Assembly: GCF_007829875.1 (NCBI RefSeq)
Contig: NZ_VIWV01000001.1
Span: 7,886,001-7,950,000 of the forward strand
DNA length: 64,000 bases
Reading direction: 5' to 3'
Origin: Streptomyces capillispiralis
GTDB lineage: Bacteria; Actinomycetota; Actinomycetes; Streptomycetales; Streptomycetaceae
Shown: one piece after another, positions 8,155 through 16,675 of the stretch
Layout: the number at the start of each line of letters is the position of its first letter
Numbering within the stretch: the stretch's first letter is position 1
Notes under the pieces: generated by a model
Databases searched by the model: none
The model's input: the letters and a program-made list of their open reading frames with translations, nothing else
What the model was told of the DNA's origin: nothing
Position numbers and translations under genes: made by a program

Positions 8155-8628
8155 TCAGCCGAACTGGCCGGGCTGGTAGTCACCGGCGGGCTGCTGGTTG
8201 ATGACGTTGATGCGGTTGTACGCGTTGATGACGGCGATCAGCGAGATCAGCGCGACCAACTGCTCCTCGTCGTAGTGCTTGGCCGCGTTCGCCCACGCCT
8301 CGTCGGTGACGCCGCCGGCGGCGTCGGCGATGCGGGTGCCCTGCTCGGCCACCTCCAGCGCGGCACGCTCGGCGTCGGTGAAGACGGTCGCCTCCCGCCA
8401 GGTCGCCACCAGGTTGAGGCGCTGCTGCGTCTCGCCCTCGGCGGCGGCGTCCTTGGTGTGCATGTCGGTGCAGAAGCCGCAGCCGTTGATCTGACTGGCG
8501 CGGATCTTGACCAGCTCCTGGGTGGCGACCGGCAGTGTCGAGTCGTGCACCACCTTGTTCGCCGAGTTGATGTGCTTGAGCACCTTGCCCGCGAAGGCGT
8601 TGGCGAAGAAGTCGATACGAGCGTCCAT
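8155..8628 (-). CDS. Carboxymuconolactone decarboxylase/AhpD-like protein
   Basis: 157 residues from an ATG at 8628 with AGGAGGA. The AhpD-type signature CGFCTDMHT (CxxC with a following His) is present, so it is probably a thiol-disulfide or peroxidase-type enzyme of the CMD superfamily. It is one of three genes (with the epimerase-like and sigma factor genes) that form the standard neighbourhood of ECF41 sigma factors, where CMD, oxidoreductase and epimerase genes are the usual targets. A CGTCACA-N17-GGTC element lies about 60 bases upstream. Confidence 0.9.
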   Translation of the reverse strand: MDARIDFFANAFAGKVLKHINSANKVVHDSTLPVATQELVKIRASQINGCGFCTDMHTKDAAAEGETQQRLNLVATWREATVFTDAERAALEVAEQGTRIADAAGGVTDEAWANAAKHYDEEQLVALISLIAVINAYNRINVINQQPAGDYQPGQFG

Positions 8629-8667
8629 GGTGTGCTCCTCCTGGCGGTACGGCCGTTGCACCTTGAT

Positions 8668-8695
8668 GACCGGAACACCCCGGCGCACTGTGACG
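8668..8695 (-). promoter_or_regulatory. Candidate ECF41-type promoter of the AhpD-like gene
   Basis: On the minus strand CGTCACA (8695-8689) is followed after 17 bases by GGTC (8671-8668). The published ECF41 consensus, from memory, is TGTCACA with CGTC after about 16 bases. The same pattern occurs upstream of the neighbouring oxidoreductase, which supports the call. Confidence 0.5.
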
Positions 8696-8777
8696 GCCAA
8701 CGGGTGTGACCTGCGTCTCACCGCAGCTGCCCGGCGGGGTGGCCCCGGCCCGGAGACCGGGGCCACCCCCGCGGACG

Positions 8778-9524
8778 TCACTTGTGCCGCGCGAGCCAGT
8801 CGGCGAAACGGGTCCCGGCCAGGTGCGCGTCGGGCCCGGGAAGCAGGGTGCTCTCCCGGAGCGCGGCGCCCCAGTACCGCGCGCCGGGGTCCGTGACGAC
8901 CGTACGGGGGTCGCCCTTGGCGGCGAGGCCCTCGCGGACCATCTCGTCCAGCCGGAACGCCTCCGGTCCGGCGACCTCCACCACCCCGTTGACGGGCGCG
9001 CCCACGGCCGTACGGGCCACGGCGGCGGCCACGTCGTCGGAGTGGACCGGCTGGATCCTGACCGGGGCCAGCCGCACGGTGTCGCCGTCGGTCGCCGCGT
9101 CCGCGATGCCCTGCACGAACTCGAAGAACTGCGTGGCGTGGACGATGGAGTACGCAGTTCCGGACGCCCGGATCAGCTCCTCCTGCGCCAGCTTGGCACG
9201 GAAGTAGCCGCTCTCCTGGAGCCGGTCGGTGCCCACGACGGAGAGCGCGACGTGGTGGGTCGCACCGGCCTCCGCCTCCGCCTTGAGGAGGTTGGTGGTC
9301 GAGGTCCGGAAGAACTCCATGACGTCGTCGTCCGCGAACGAGGGCGAGTTCGACACGTCGACCACGACCGAAGCGCCCCGAAGGGCCTCGGCCAGGCCCT
9401 CACCGGTCAGCGTGTCGACCCCGGTGCCGGGCGCGGCCGGCACCGCCTCGTGCCCCTGTGCCCTGAGCTTGTCGACCAGCTTCGAGCCGATGAGCCCGGT
9501 GCCGCCGATCACTACGACCTTCAT
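8778..9524 (-). CDS. NAD(P)-binding epimerase/NmrA-like oxidoreductase
   Basis: 248 residues. The N-terminus has the Rossmann motif GGTGLIGSKLV (GxxGxxG) typical of atypical short-chain dehydrogenases; there is no clear YxxxK catalytic pair, the only candidate being weak, so it is closer to NmrA/SDR-a type proteins. It sits between the CMD-like gene and the ECF41 sigma factor on the same strand and has its own TGTCACA-type promoter-like element, so it is probably a target of that sigma factor. The physiological reaction is unknown. Confidence 0.9.
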   Translation of the reverse strand: MKVVVIGGTGLIGSKLVDKLRAQGHEAVPAAPGTGVDTLTGEGLAEALRGASVVVDVSNSPSFADDDVMEFFRTSTTNLLKAEAEAGATHHVALSVVGTDRLQESGYFRAKLAQEELIRASGTAYSIVHATQFFEFVQGIADAATDGDTVRLAPVRIQPVHSDDVAAAVARTAVGAPVNGVVEVAGPEAFRLDEMVREGLAAKGDPRTVVTDPGARYWGAALRESTLLPGPDAHLAGTRFADWLARHK

Positions 9525-9614
9525 GAGGGGGATCCTCTCCGCCGTTTCCGTGGGCGGGGCGGGGTCCTGGGACGAACCGCTCGCCGCGCCTTCGTTGGTG
9601 TCTGCACCAGGAGA

Positions 9615-9641
9615 GACCGGACGGCGACGGCTTTTGTGACA
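9615..9641 (-). promoter_or_regulatory. Candidate ECF41-type promoter of the oxidoreductase gene
   Basis: TGTCACA (9641-9635 on the minus strand), 16 bases, then GGTC (9618-9615), about 90 bases before the start codon. The -35 element matches the remembered ECF41 consensus exactly; the -10 is close to CGTC. Confidence 0.6.
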
Positions 9642-9729
9642 GCGCGTTCGGGTGAACGGAGAGGAGGACCGTCCCGAGCGCCCGCCGGCCCGGTCCGAGG
9701 CCGTTCCCCGTCCCGGACGACGCCCGCGC

Positions 9730-10626
9730 TCAGTCGCTCAGGGCCGCGGCGTAGGGCAGCAGCTTCTCCGGGTTCATCACCCACATGATCCGGTCGATGC
9801 CCTCCGCGGACACGTCGACGGACAGCAGGGCCAGCGGGCTCTCGTCGACGGAGACGAGGACGGCCGGCCGCCCGTTGGCCTCGACCCACCGCGTCCGCGC
9901 GGGGGGCCAGAACCGTGGTGCGAAGGCGACGAGGTACCTGGAGACGTGCGGACGTCCCACGACCGGAATCCTCGAAGCGCCCCGGATCCCTCCGCCGTCC
10001 GCGTAGCTGACGACGTCGGCGGCGAGCACGTCCTCCAGCACCGCCAGGTCGCCCGTCTGCGCGGCGGCGAGGAACACCTCCAGCAGACGCCGGTGATCGG
10101 CGGGGCTGACCCGTTCCCCGCGCTCGGCGGCCAGATGCTTGCGCGCCCGGCTCACCAGCTGCCGGGCGTTGCCCTCGGACGTTTCCAGGATGTCCGCGAC
10201 CTGCTTGTAGGGGTAGTCGAACGCCTCCCTCAGCACGTAGGCCGCCCGCTCCACCGGGTTCAGCCTTTCGAGGAGGAGGAGAACCGCCAGCTCCAGCGCC
10301 TCGGCGCGCTCCGCGCCCAGTTGCGGGTCATGACGGGTGTCGACCGGCTCGGGAAGCCACGGTCCGACGTAGGACTCCCGCCGCACCCGCGCGGACTGCG
10401 CGTGGTTGATGGCCAGCCGCGCGGTGATCGTGGTCAGGAAGGCCACGGGCTCGTGGACGGCGGCGCGGTCGGTGTTCTGCCACCGCAGCCACGTCTCCTG
10501 GAGGATGTCCTCGGCCTCGACGGCACTGCCCAGCACGCGGTACGCGATCCCGAACAGCTGCGGGCGCGCCGCGAGGAAGTCCCTCGTCGCCCGGTCGAGC
10601 GAATCGGCGTCGTCCCCAGCGTGCAT
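9730..10626 (-). CDS. ECF41-group sigma factor with fused SnoaL-like domain
   Basis: 298 residues from the ATG at 10626 (GGGAGGG upstream). Sigma region 2 (FGIAYRVLGSAVEAEDILQE) and region 4 (YKQVADILETSEGNARQLVSRARK) are clear. The C-terminal domain carries DGGG near residue 213 (ECF41 consensus DGGGK, here DGGGI) and NPEKL near residue 285 (consensus NPDKL). In ECF41 factors this tail controls activity in place of an anti-sigma factor. The two downstream genes are the typical ECF41 targets. No TGTCACA motif was seen upstream of the sigma gene itself. Confidence 0.93.
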   Translation of the reverse strand: MHAGDDADSLDRATRDFLAARPQLFGIAYRVLGSAVEAEDILQETWLRWQNTDRAAVHEPVAFLTTITARLAINHAQSARVRRESYVGPWLPEPVDTRHDPQLGAERAEALELAVLLLLERLNPVERAAYVLREAFDYPYKQVADILETSEGNARQLVSRARKHLAAERGERVSPADHRRLLEVFLAAAQTGDLAVLEDVLAADVVSYADGGGIRGASRIPVVGRPHVSRYLVAFAPRFWPPARTRWVEANGRPAVLVSVDESPLALLSVDVSAEGIDRIMWVMNPEKLLPYAAALSD

Positions 10627-10855
10627 GGTCGTCCCTCCCGGCTCAGGGGCCCACATGCTACAAGCCGCCCCGGCGGCGAGCGTCCGTGCCCGTCGTGCGG
10701 GACGCCGGTGGCCGGGGCGTGGGCGACCCCGGGGCGAACGGGCGATGAACGTCCGTGTCCCCTCGCCGTGTTCGGGCCGGGGCAGGGGAGTACGCGGGTG
10801 TCCGCTGGAGCAGAATCCACTGGTGCCGCCCACTCCCACCCGACCTGGAGAAGGC

Positions 10856-11734
10856 ATGAAGCCGAGGATCCGACGTGCTGTCAGCCGTGTCCGTGTCACC
10901 GCCGTGCTCGCCACCGCCCTGCTGGCGACGGCGGCACCGGCGGCAGCCGCGGGCTCGGGCGCTCCCGGAGCGGGCGGCCCCGCGGTCCCGCTGCGGGTGG
11001 CGACGTACAACATCCACGCCGGGGCGGGCGAGGACCAGGTCTTCGACCTCGACCGCACCGCCGCGGCCCTGCGTGCTCTGCGTGCCGACGTGATCGGGCT
11101 CCAGGAAGTCGACGTGCACTGGGGCGCGCGGAGCGCGTTCGTCGACGAGGCCCGCGCGCTCGCCGAGAAGCTGGGCATGCGGGTCTTCTTCGCACCGATC
11201 TACGATCTGGACCCGGCCGTCCCGGGCGGCGAGCGCCGGCAGTTCGGTGTCGCCGTGCTGAGCCGCCACCCGGTGCTGGCCGCCGAGAACCACGAGATCA
11301 CCCGGCTCTCCACCCAGACACCCGACCCGGTGCCGGCCCCGGTGCCCGGGTTCGCCGAAGTGGTGGTCAACGTGCGGGGCGCGCACGTCCACGTCTACTC
11401 GACGCACCTGGACTACCGGGCCGACCCGTCGGTCCGCGCGGCGCAGGTGGCGGACATGCTCGAGGTGCTGGCCGCCGATCGGGGACCGAAGGTCCTCGTC
11501 GGCGACTTCAACGCGGAGGCGACGGCTCCCGAGCTGGCGCCGCTGTGGCAGCGGCTGCGTGACGCCGCACCCGACGGCGGGGGCACCTATCCGGCGGGCG
11601 CCCCGGTCAAGCGGATCGACCTCGTGACCGTCTCGCCCGACGTCACCGTGACCGGTGCCCGGACGGTGGCGAGCGTGGCCTCGGACCACCGTCCCGTGGT
11701 CACGGACCTGACGGTGCGCCGCCGCGGCCACTGA
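10856..11734 (+). CDS. Secreted endonuclease/exonuclease/phosphatase family protein
   Basis: 292 residues from the ATG at 10856 after GGAGAAGG. A signal peptide (VTAVLATALLATAAPAAAA) is followed by the EEP fold: ATYNIHAG, GLQEVD (metal-binding Glu), HLDYR, VGDFNAE and SDHRPV at the C-terminus. Catalytic Asp/His and metal ligands look complete. Secreted members act as DNases, sphingomyelinase-like enzymes or phospholipid/inositol phosphatases; specificity cannot be inferred. It is divergent from the sigma factor gene. Confidence 0.92.
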   Translation: MKPRIRRAVSRVRVTAVLATALLATAAPAAAAGSGAPGAGGPAVPLRVATYNIHAGAGEDQVFDLDRTAAALRALRADVIGLQEVDVHWGARSAFVDEARALAEKLGMRVFFAPIYDLDPAVPGGERRQFGVAVLSRHPVLAAENHEITRLSTQTPDPVPAPVPGFAEVVVNVRGAHVHVYSTHLDYRADPSVRAAQVADMLEVLAADRGPKVLVGDFNAEATAPELAPLWQRLRDAAPDGGGTYPAGAPVKRIDLVTVSPDVTVTGARTVASVASDHRPVVTDLTVRRRGH

Positions 11735-11785
11735 ACCGCCCGGAACGCGCCGTGAAGCGCGCCCCGTCCGCCGACGGCCGGCGGG

Positions 11786-12118
11786 TCAGTCCTGGTCGGC
11801 GACGCTCATCTCGCCCAGCAGGGACCAGTCGTCCTGCGCGAGCGTCGTGTTCACGACCCGGGGCGTCTCGGCGAGGTGGGGCGGCAGGGTCCGCTGCGCG
11901 GTCCTGAAGTGCTCGGACTGCACGTGCGCCGCTCCCGCCTCGTCGTCGCGGAAGGCCTCGACGAGGACGTACTCCGTCGGGTCCTCGACACTGCGGGACC
12001 AGTCGAACCACAGGCACCCCGGCTCCTCGCGGGTGGCCGCGGTGAACTCGGCGGCGATCTGCGGCCACTGGTCGGCGTACTCGGGACGGACACGGAACTT
12101 GGCGGTGATGAAGATCAT
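11786..12118 (-). CDS. Antibiotic biosynthesis monooxygenase (ABM) domain protein
   Basis: 110-residue single-domain ABM/putative quinol monooxygenase. Features are the N-terminal strand IFITAKFRVRPEYADQW, the EPGCLWFDWSRSVEDPTEYVLVE core and HVQSEHFRTA. These dimeric ferredoxin-like proteins oxidise quinol-like substrates without cofactor, or act in haem or ROS metabolism. It stands alone between convergent and divergent neighbours, with no pathway genes beside it. Confidence 0.9.
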   Translation of the reverse strand: MIFITAKFRVRPEYADQWPQIAAEFTAATREEPGCLWFDWSRSVEDPTEYVLVEAFRDDEAGAAHVQSEHFRTAQRTLPPHLAETPRVVNTTLAQDDWSLLGEMSVADQD

Positions 12119-12244
12119 CGGACTCCCTCATTGGTTCTTCGCGCCCGGACACACCACCCGATGGGGAACCAGTGCGTCCGTTTGCGCTGGTGATCGTAAC
12201 CGACCCGGCCCGCGCCTCGGCGGCGCCGGTCCGGCGTACGGAAG

Positions 12245-13417
12245 TCAGGCCGGCATCACGCGCAGGCGCACGGGCGGGCGGGCGGCGGGTTCCGGCAGGC
12301 GCAGGGCCCGGGCGCCGGGCGTGATCGAACCGAGGACCCGGGGATGCCGGGCGCCGGTGCACGACGGGACCGTGCCGGCCAGGCCCTGCACGGTCAGGTA
12401 CCCCAGGACGGCGAAGGCGTGGGCCTCCTTGGCCGCCGACGGCAGCCCTAGGTCGTCGGAGGTCCGCAGCGCGGTGCCGCGCAGCTCGGTGCGGAGCATG
12501 TCCATCAGCGTCGGGTTGCGGATGCCGCCGCCCGAGGCGACGACCTCGCTCGCACCGGTCGCGCGGACCGCGTCGGCGACCGTCCGGGCGGTGAGCCGGG
12601 TGACGGTGGCGACCACGTCCTCGGGCGGGAGCGGGTCACCGGCGTCCAGGGCGGCCCGCAGGTAGGGCCAGTGGAACAGCTCCTTGCCCGTCGTCTTGGG
12701 CGGCGGCTTCGCGTAGTACGGCTCGTCGAGGAGCCGGTGCAGCAGCGCGGCGTCGACGCTGCCCCGGGCGGCCAGCGCCCCGTCCCGGTCGTAGTCGAGC
12801 CGGCCGTCGGTGAGGGCGTGCACCGCCGCGTCGACGAGGGCGCAGGCGGGCCCGGTGTCGAAGGCCACCGGGTCACCCGTGGGGGCGGCCACCGTGAGAT
12901 TGGCGATGCCGCCCAGGTTCAGGGCGGCGGGCGTACCGGGCCGCCCGCGCAGCCACATCACGTCGAAGAGGCTCACCAGGGGTGCGCCCTGGCCGCCGGC
13001 GGCGACGTCACGGGAGCGCAGGTCGGACACCACGGGGCGGCCGGTGGCCTCGGCGATCCAGGCGGGCGAGCCGATCTGCAGCGTGCCGTGCACCCGGCCC
13101 TCCTCGACCCAGTGGTACACGGTCTGGCCGTGCGAGACGACGAGGTCGGCGCGGCCGTCGCACAGCTCCCGGTCGGCCCGCCCGGCCAGGGCGGCGAAGG
13201 CCTGCCCGATCCGGGTGTCGAGCCGGCACACCTCCCGCATCGTCGTCGGCGCCGGCGGCAGTGCGGCCTTCAGGGCGGTCCGCAGCTCCGTCGGGTAGGG
13301 GGCGCTGACCATGCCCAGGGGGGTCAGCAGCAGGCTGTCGCCCCGGAGGGTGATGTCGGCCGCCGCGGCGTCGACCGCGTCGTGGGACGTGCCCGACATC
13401 AGGCCGATGATCCTCAT
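12245..13417 (-). CDS. anmK: Anhydro-N-acetylmuramic acid kinase
   Basis: 390 residues from the ATG at 13417, seven bases after AGAGG; a GTG six bases upstream is possible. AnmK opens the 1,6-anhydro ring of anhMurNAc and phosphorylates it to MurNAc-6-phosphate in peptidoglycan recycling. The N-terminal IIGLMSGTSHDAVDAA (MSGTSxD ATP-binding signature), VVSHGQTVYHW, LNLGGIANLT and ASGGGIRNP motifs are all present. It is downstream of an MHS permease with a 31-base gap, so the two are probably co-transcribed. No MurQ or NagA-like partner is seen here. Confidence 0.96.
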   Translation of the reverse strand: MRIIGLMSGTSHDAVDAAAADITLRGDSLLLTPLGMVSAPYPTELRTALKAALPPAPTTMREVCRLDTRIGQAFAALAGRADRELCDGRADLVVSHGQTVYHWVEEGRVHGTLQIGSPAWIAEATGRPVVSDLRSRDVAAGGQGAPLVSLFDVMWLRGRPGTPAALNLGGIANLTVAAPTGDPVAFDTGPACALVDAAVHALTDGRLDYDRDGALAARGSVDAALLHRLLDEPYYAKPPPKTTGKELFHWPYLRAALDAGDPLPPEDVVATVTRLTARTVADAVRATGASEVVASGGGIRNPTLMDMLRTELRGTALRTSDDLGLPSAAKEAHAFAVLGYLTVQGLAGTVPSCTGARHPRVLGSITPGARALRLPEPAARPPVRLRVMPA

Positions 13418-13448
13418 CCGCACACCTCTTCTCCGGCCGGTCGGCCCG

Positions 13449-14789
13449 TCAGTCGCGCAACGCGCGACGGTGGTCGTCCCCGCGCAGGGTGAGCAGGGCG
13501 AACATGCTGACCGTGCAGGTCACGACCACGTAGTACGCGGGGATGTCGATGTCGCCGGTCCGCTCCACCGCTTCGGTGATGATCAGCCCGGCGCATCCGG
13601 AGAAGACCGCGTTGGACAGCGCGTACGCCAGTCCGAGACCGGTGTAGCGGACCGAGGTGGGGAACATCTCGGCGAGCATCGCCGGGCCGGGCCCGGCCAT
13701 CAGGCCGACGACCGCACCGGCGGCGAACACCGCGAGGCCCTTGGCGGCCGTGGAGGCGGAGGCGTCCTGCAACAGGTTCAGCAGGGGGAAGGCGAGGACG
13801 GCCACGAGCAGTGCTCCGGCCGCCATCACCGCGCGCCGCCCGACGCGGTCGCTCAGCGCGCCCGCCGGGATGATGGAGAGCGCGAAACCCAGGTTGGCCA
13901 GGACCGTGGCGATCAGGGCCTGCTGGAACGTCGCGTCGAGCGTGCTCTGCAGATACGACGGCATGACGACCAGGAAGGTGTAGCCGGCCGCGGACCAGCC
14001 CATCAGCCGGCCGGCACCGAGCGCGATCGCCCTGGCCGTCTCACGGGCCGGGGCGGCAGCCGGCGGCTCCGGGCGCCGGGATTCCTCCCGGTGCGGGGCC
14101 CCGTTCCGGGTCCGCCGGAAGGAGGGGGTCTCCTCCAGCCTCAGCCGCAGCCACAGCGCGGCGAGTCCCAGGGGCAGGGTCAGCAGGAACGGCAGCCGCC
14201 AGCCCCACCCGTTGAGTTCGGACTCGGTCAGCAGGCTCGCCAGCAGGGCCGCGATGCCCGCGCCGGCGAGCAGACCGAGGGCCACGGTGAAGGACTGCCA
14301 GGCACCGTACAGACCGCGCCGCCCCGGCGGGGCGAACTCCGTCATGATCGAGACGGCGCCGCCGAACTCCCCGCCAGCGGAGAGGCCCTGAAGTACGCGC
14401 AGGAACGTCAGCAGCCAGGGCGCCGCGGCACCCAGCGTGGCGTACGTCGGCAGCAGGCCGATCAGGGTGGTGGCGCCGGTCATCAGACAGATGACGAGGA
14501 TGAGCGTGGGGCGCCGTCCCATCCGGTCGCCCACCCGGCCGAAGAGGGCCGCGCCGACCGGGCGGAAGAAGAAGGCGAGCGCGAAGGACGCGTACGTCCT
14601 GACGAGCGCCTCGGCGTCGCTCCCGCCGTCGGGGGTGAAGAAGTTGGCGGCGATGACGGTGGCGAAGTATCCGTAGACGCCGAACTCGTACCACTCGATG
14701 AAGTTCCCGACCGACCCCGCCGCCAGCGCCCTGCGCGAGCGCGGTGGTTGTGCGGTCCCCTCGACGGGTTCGTGCACGGGCGTCGTCAT
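13449..14789 (-). CDS. MHS-family MFS transporter (metabolite:H+ symporter)
   Basis: 446 residues with 12 predicted membrane segments. The N-terminal GNFIEWYEFGVYGYFATVIAANFF is the hallmark of the metabolite:H+ symporter family (proline/betaine, alpha-ketoglutarate, citrate carriers), followed by RPVGAALFGRVGDRMGRRPT (MFS motif A). A charged loop after segment 6 carries RRPEPPAA. The substrate is not readable; close coupling to anmK suggests, but does not show, uptake of a cell-wall sugar or related compound. Confidence 0.92.
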   Translation of the reverse strand: MTTPVHEPVEGTAQPPRSRRALAAGSVGNFIEWYEFGVYGYFATVIAANFFTPDGGSDAEALVRTYASFALAFFFRPVGAALFGRVGDRMGRRPTLILVICLMTGATTLIGLLPTYATLGAAAPWLLTFLRVLQGLSAGGEFGGAVSIMTEFAPPGRRGLYGAWQSFTVALGLLAGAGIAALLASLLTESELNGWGWRLPFLLTLPLGLAALWLRLRLEETPSFRRTRNGAPHREESRRPEPPAAAPARETARAIALGAGRLMGWSAAGYTFLVVMPSYLQSTLDATFQQALIATVLANLGFALSIIPAGALSDRVGRRAVMAAGALLVAVLAFPLLNLLQDASASTAAKGLAVFAAGAVVGLMAGPGPAMLAEMFPTSVRYTGLGLAYALSNAVFSGCAGLIITEAVERTGDIDIPAYYVVVTCTVSMFALLTLRGDDHRRALRD

Positions 14790-14848
14790 ATGGCCCCTCC
14801 CTCGTCAGGTCCGCCATGCGGAAGCAAGCGTTCCCTGACGGGAAGTTG

Positions 14849-14877
14849 TTTTCAGCCGATCGCCTGTCACATGTCAA
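14849..14877 (-). promoter_or_regulatory. Candidate promoter of the MHS permease-anmK operon
   Basis: On the minus strand TTGACA (14877-14872), then 17 bases, then TGAAAA (14854-14849), about 60 bases before the permease start. The -35 is perfect, the -10 weak. Confidence 0.4.
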
Positions 14878-14959
14878 TAACTTTCATCGGGTGGCGCTGG
14901 AGGTGTCCTCCGACTGTTGCCGCTGCCGCTCGGTCGGTGGTCCTCGCCCTCCCGGCCCC

Positions 14960-16513
14960 TCACCCCGGGCCGGGGCCCGCGCCGCCCTGGAGGCGTTGCA
15001 GGTCGGAGGGGCGGACCTGGATGGCCACGACGGCGATCAGTGCGGCGAGCACGGCGAAGATCGCCGCCATGATGAACGCGGCCGAGACGCCGGCCGTGAG
15101 GACCTCGTCGGACCAGGGCGGTGGCAGCTCTCCGGTGCGCTGGAAGCGTTCGCGCTCGACCGGGGTCGCCTGCCGCAGGAAGCGGGGGATCTGTTTCTCC
15201 GCCTCGTTGCCGTTGGCCGTGCCGAACATCGTGACCAGGATGGACAGGCCGAGAGATCCGCCCACCTGCTGGGTGGCGTTGAGCAGGCCGGAGGCCGCGC
15301 CGGTCTCCCGCACGGGGACGTTGGACAGGGCCATGAGGGTCAGCGACACGAACTCCATGCCCATGCCGAGACTGAAGACCAGCATCGGGCCGAGGACGCT
15401 GCCGGCGTACGTGGAGTGGACGTCGGTCAGGGTCAGCCAGGCCAGGCCCACAGCCGCCAGGATGCCGCCCACCACCATGAATGGCTTCGGTCCGTACACG
15501 GGCAGGAACCGCGAGGCCAGCCCGGCGCCGATCGCGATGACCGCGCTGACCGGCAGGAAGGCGAGTCCGGCCTGGAGCGGGCTGAAGTCCAGCACGTTCT
15601 GCACGAAGAGCGTCAGGAAGAAGAACATGCCGAACATCGCCGCGGCCAGACACAGCATGATGCCGTACGTGCCCGCGCGGTTGCGGTCCGCGAACATGTG
15701 CAGCGGTGTGATCGGCTGCCGGGAGCGCCGCTCGACCAGGACGAACGCCGTGAGGCCGACGACCGCCGCACCGAACGAGACCAGGGTGAGGGCGTCCCGC
15801 CAGCCGTCCTGCGCGGCCCTGATGAAGCCGTAGACGAGCAGCACCATGCCCACGGTGGACAGGAGCGCGCCGGTGATGTCGAAGCGTCCCGGATGGCGTT
15901 CGGACTCCTTGATCCAGCGGGGGGTGGCGAGGGCGATGAGGATGCCGATGGGGATGTTGACGAACAGCACCCACCGCCAGTTCAGCCACTCGACGAGGAC
16001 GCCGCCGGCCAGCAGCCCGATCGCACCGCCGCCCGCCGACACCGCGGCGAACACACCGAAGGCCCGGTTGCGTTCCGGCCCCTCGCGGAAGGTCGTGCTG
16101 ATCAGGGCGAGGGACGTCGGGGAGGCGATGGCGCCGCCCATGCCCTGGAGGGCGCGGGCCGCCAGGAGTTGGCCCGCGTTCTGCGCGAGCCCGCCGAGCA
16201 GGGAGGCGAGTACGAAGAGCAGCACGCCGAAGACGAAGACGCGCCGTCTGCCGAGGATGTCGCCGGCCCGGCCGCCGAGCAGCAGCAGGCCGCCGAAGGT
16301 GAGGGTGTAGGCGTTGACCACCCACGACAGGCTGGTGGTGGAGAAGTCCAGGGAGCGCTGGATGTGCGGCAGCGCGATGTTCACGATGGTGATGTCCAGG
16401 ACCACCATGAGCTGACATGCCGCGATGACCAGCAGGGCCACGGGACTTCCGTTACCGCCGGTCCTGCGGGCGGTGCTGCGGGATGCGGGTGCCGAGCGCG
16501 GACCGCTGGTCAC
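14960..16513 (-). CDS. DHA2 (EmrB/QacA-like) MFS exporter, 14 TM
   Basis: 517 residues from a GTG at 16513, with AAAGGG eight bases upstream. Drug:H+ antiporter features: ACQLMVVLDITIVNIALPHIQ (motif D1/TM1), WVVNAYTLTFGGLLLLGGRAGDILGRR (motif A), and LAARALQGMGGAIASPTSLALI. It probably exports a hydrophobic drug or metabolite. It is divergent from the SRPBCC-ArsR pair, and two ArsR-type dyads sit in the 162-base gap, so the exporter could be under the same repressor. Confidence 0.93.
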   Translation of the reverse strand: MTSGPRSAPASRSTARRTGGNGSPVALLVIAACQLMVVLDITIVNIALPHIQRSLDFSTTSLSWVVNAYTLTFGGLLLLGGRAGDILGRRRVFVFGVLLFVLASLLGGLAQNAGQLLAARALQGMGGAIASPTSLALISTTFREGPERNRAFGVFAAVSAGGGAIGLLAGGVLVEWLNWRWVLFVNIPIGILIALATPRWIKESERHPGRFDITGALLSTVGMVLLVYGFIRAAQDGWRDALTLVSFGAAVVGLTAFVLVERRSRQPITPLHMFADRNRAGTYGIMLCLAAAMFGMFFFLTLFVQNVLDFSPLQAGLAFLPVSAVIAIGAGLASRFLPVYGPKPFMVVGGILAAVGLAWLTLTDVHSTYAGSVLGPMLVFSLGMGMEFVSLTLMALSNVPVRETGAASGLLNATQQVGGSLGLSILVTMFGTANGNEAEKQIPRFLRQATPVERERFQRTGELPPPWSDEVLTAGVSAAFIMAAIFAVLAALIAVVAIQVRPSDLQRLQGGAGPGPG

Positions 16514-16595
16514 ACCGGGCGCCCTTTCGGGGAGTCCACCGTTCGACCGTACGCTCGCGGCCCGTTGGTCACCACTCGATCGCGGCAGCCCGGTA

Positions 16596-16615
16596 GTGCA
16601 ACCCTCGGGTTGCGC
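16596..16615. promoter_or_regulatory. ArsR-type operator, site A
   Basis: GTGCAACCCTCGGGTTGCGC contains GCAACCC and GGGTTGC in perfect inverted arrangement. It resembles GTGCAACC-N4-GGTTGCAC dyads seen before SRPBCC-ArsR pairs. Its centre is 34 bases from site B. Confidence 0.6.
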
Positions 16616-16629
16616 CTGGGGGCCGGGAT

Positions 16630-16649
16630 GTGCAACCGTGGAGTTGCAC
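16630..16649. promoter_or_regulatory. ArsR-type operator, site B
   Basis: GTGCAAC and GTTGCAC form perfect arms around CGTGGA. It lies 27 bases upstream of the SRPBCC start codon, where binding would block transcription or initiation. Confidence 0.6.
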
Positions 16650-16675
16650 TCAATGGCATGCGGAAGGAGTTCCTG

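Noticed and set aside
13311..15833. Long plus-strand frame opposite the MHS permease and DHA2 exporter
   Set aside because: The minus strand has unmistakable MFS motifs; the plus frame is low-complexity.
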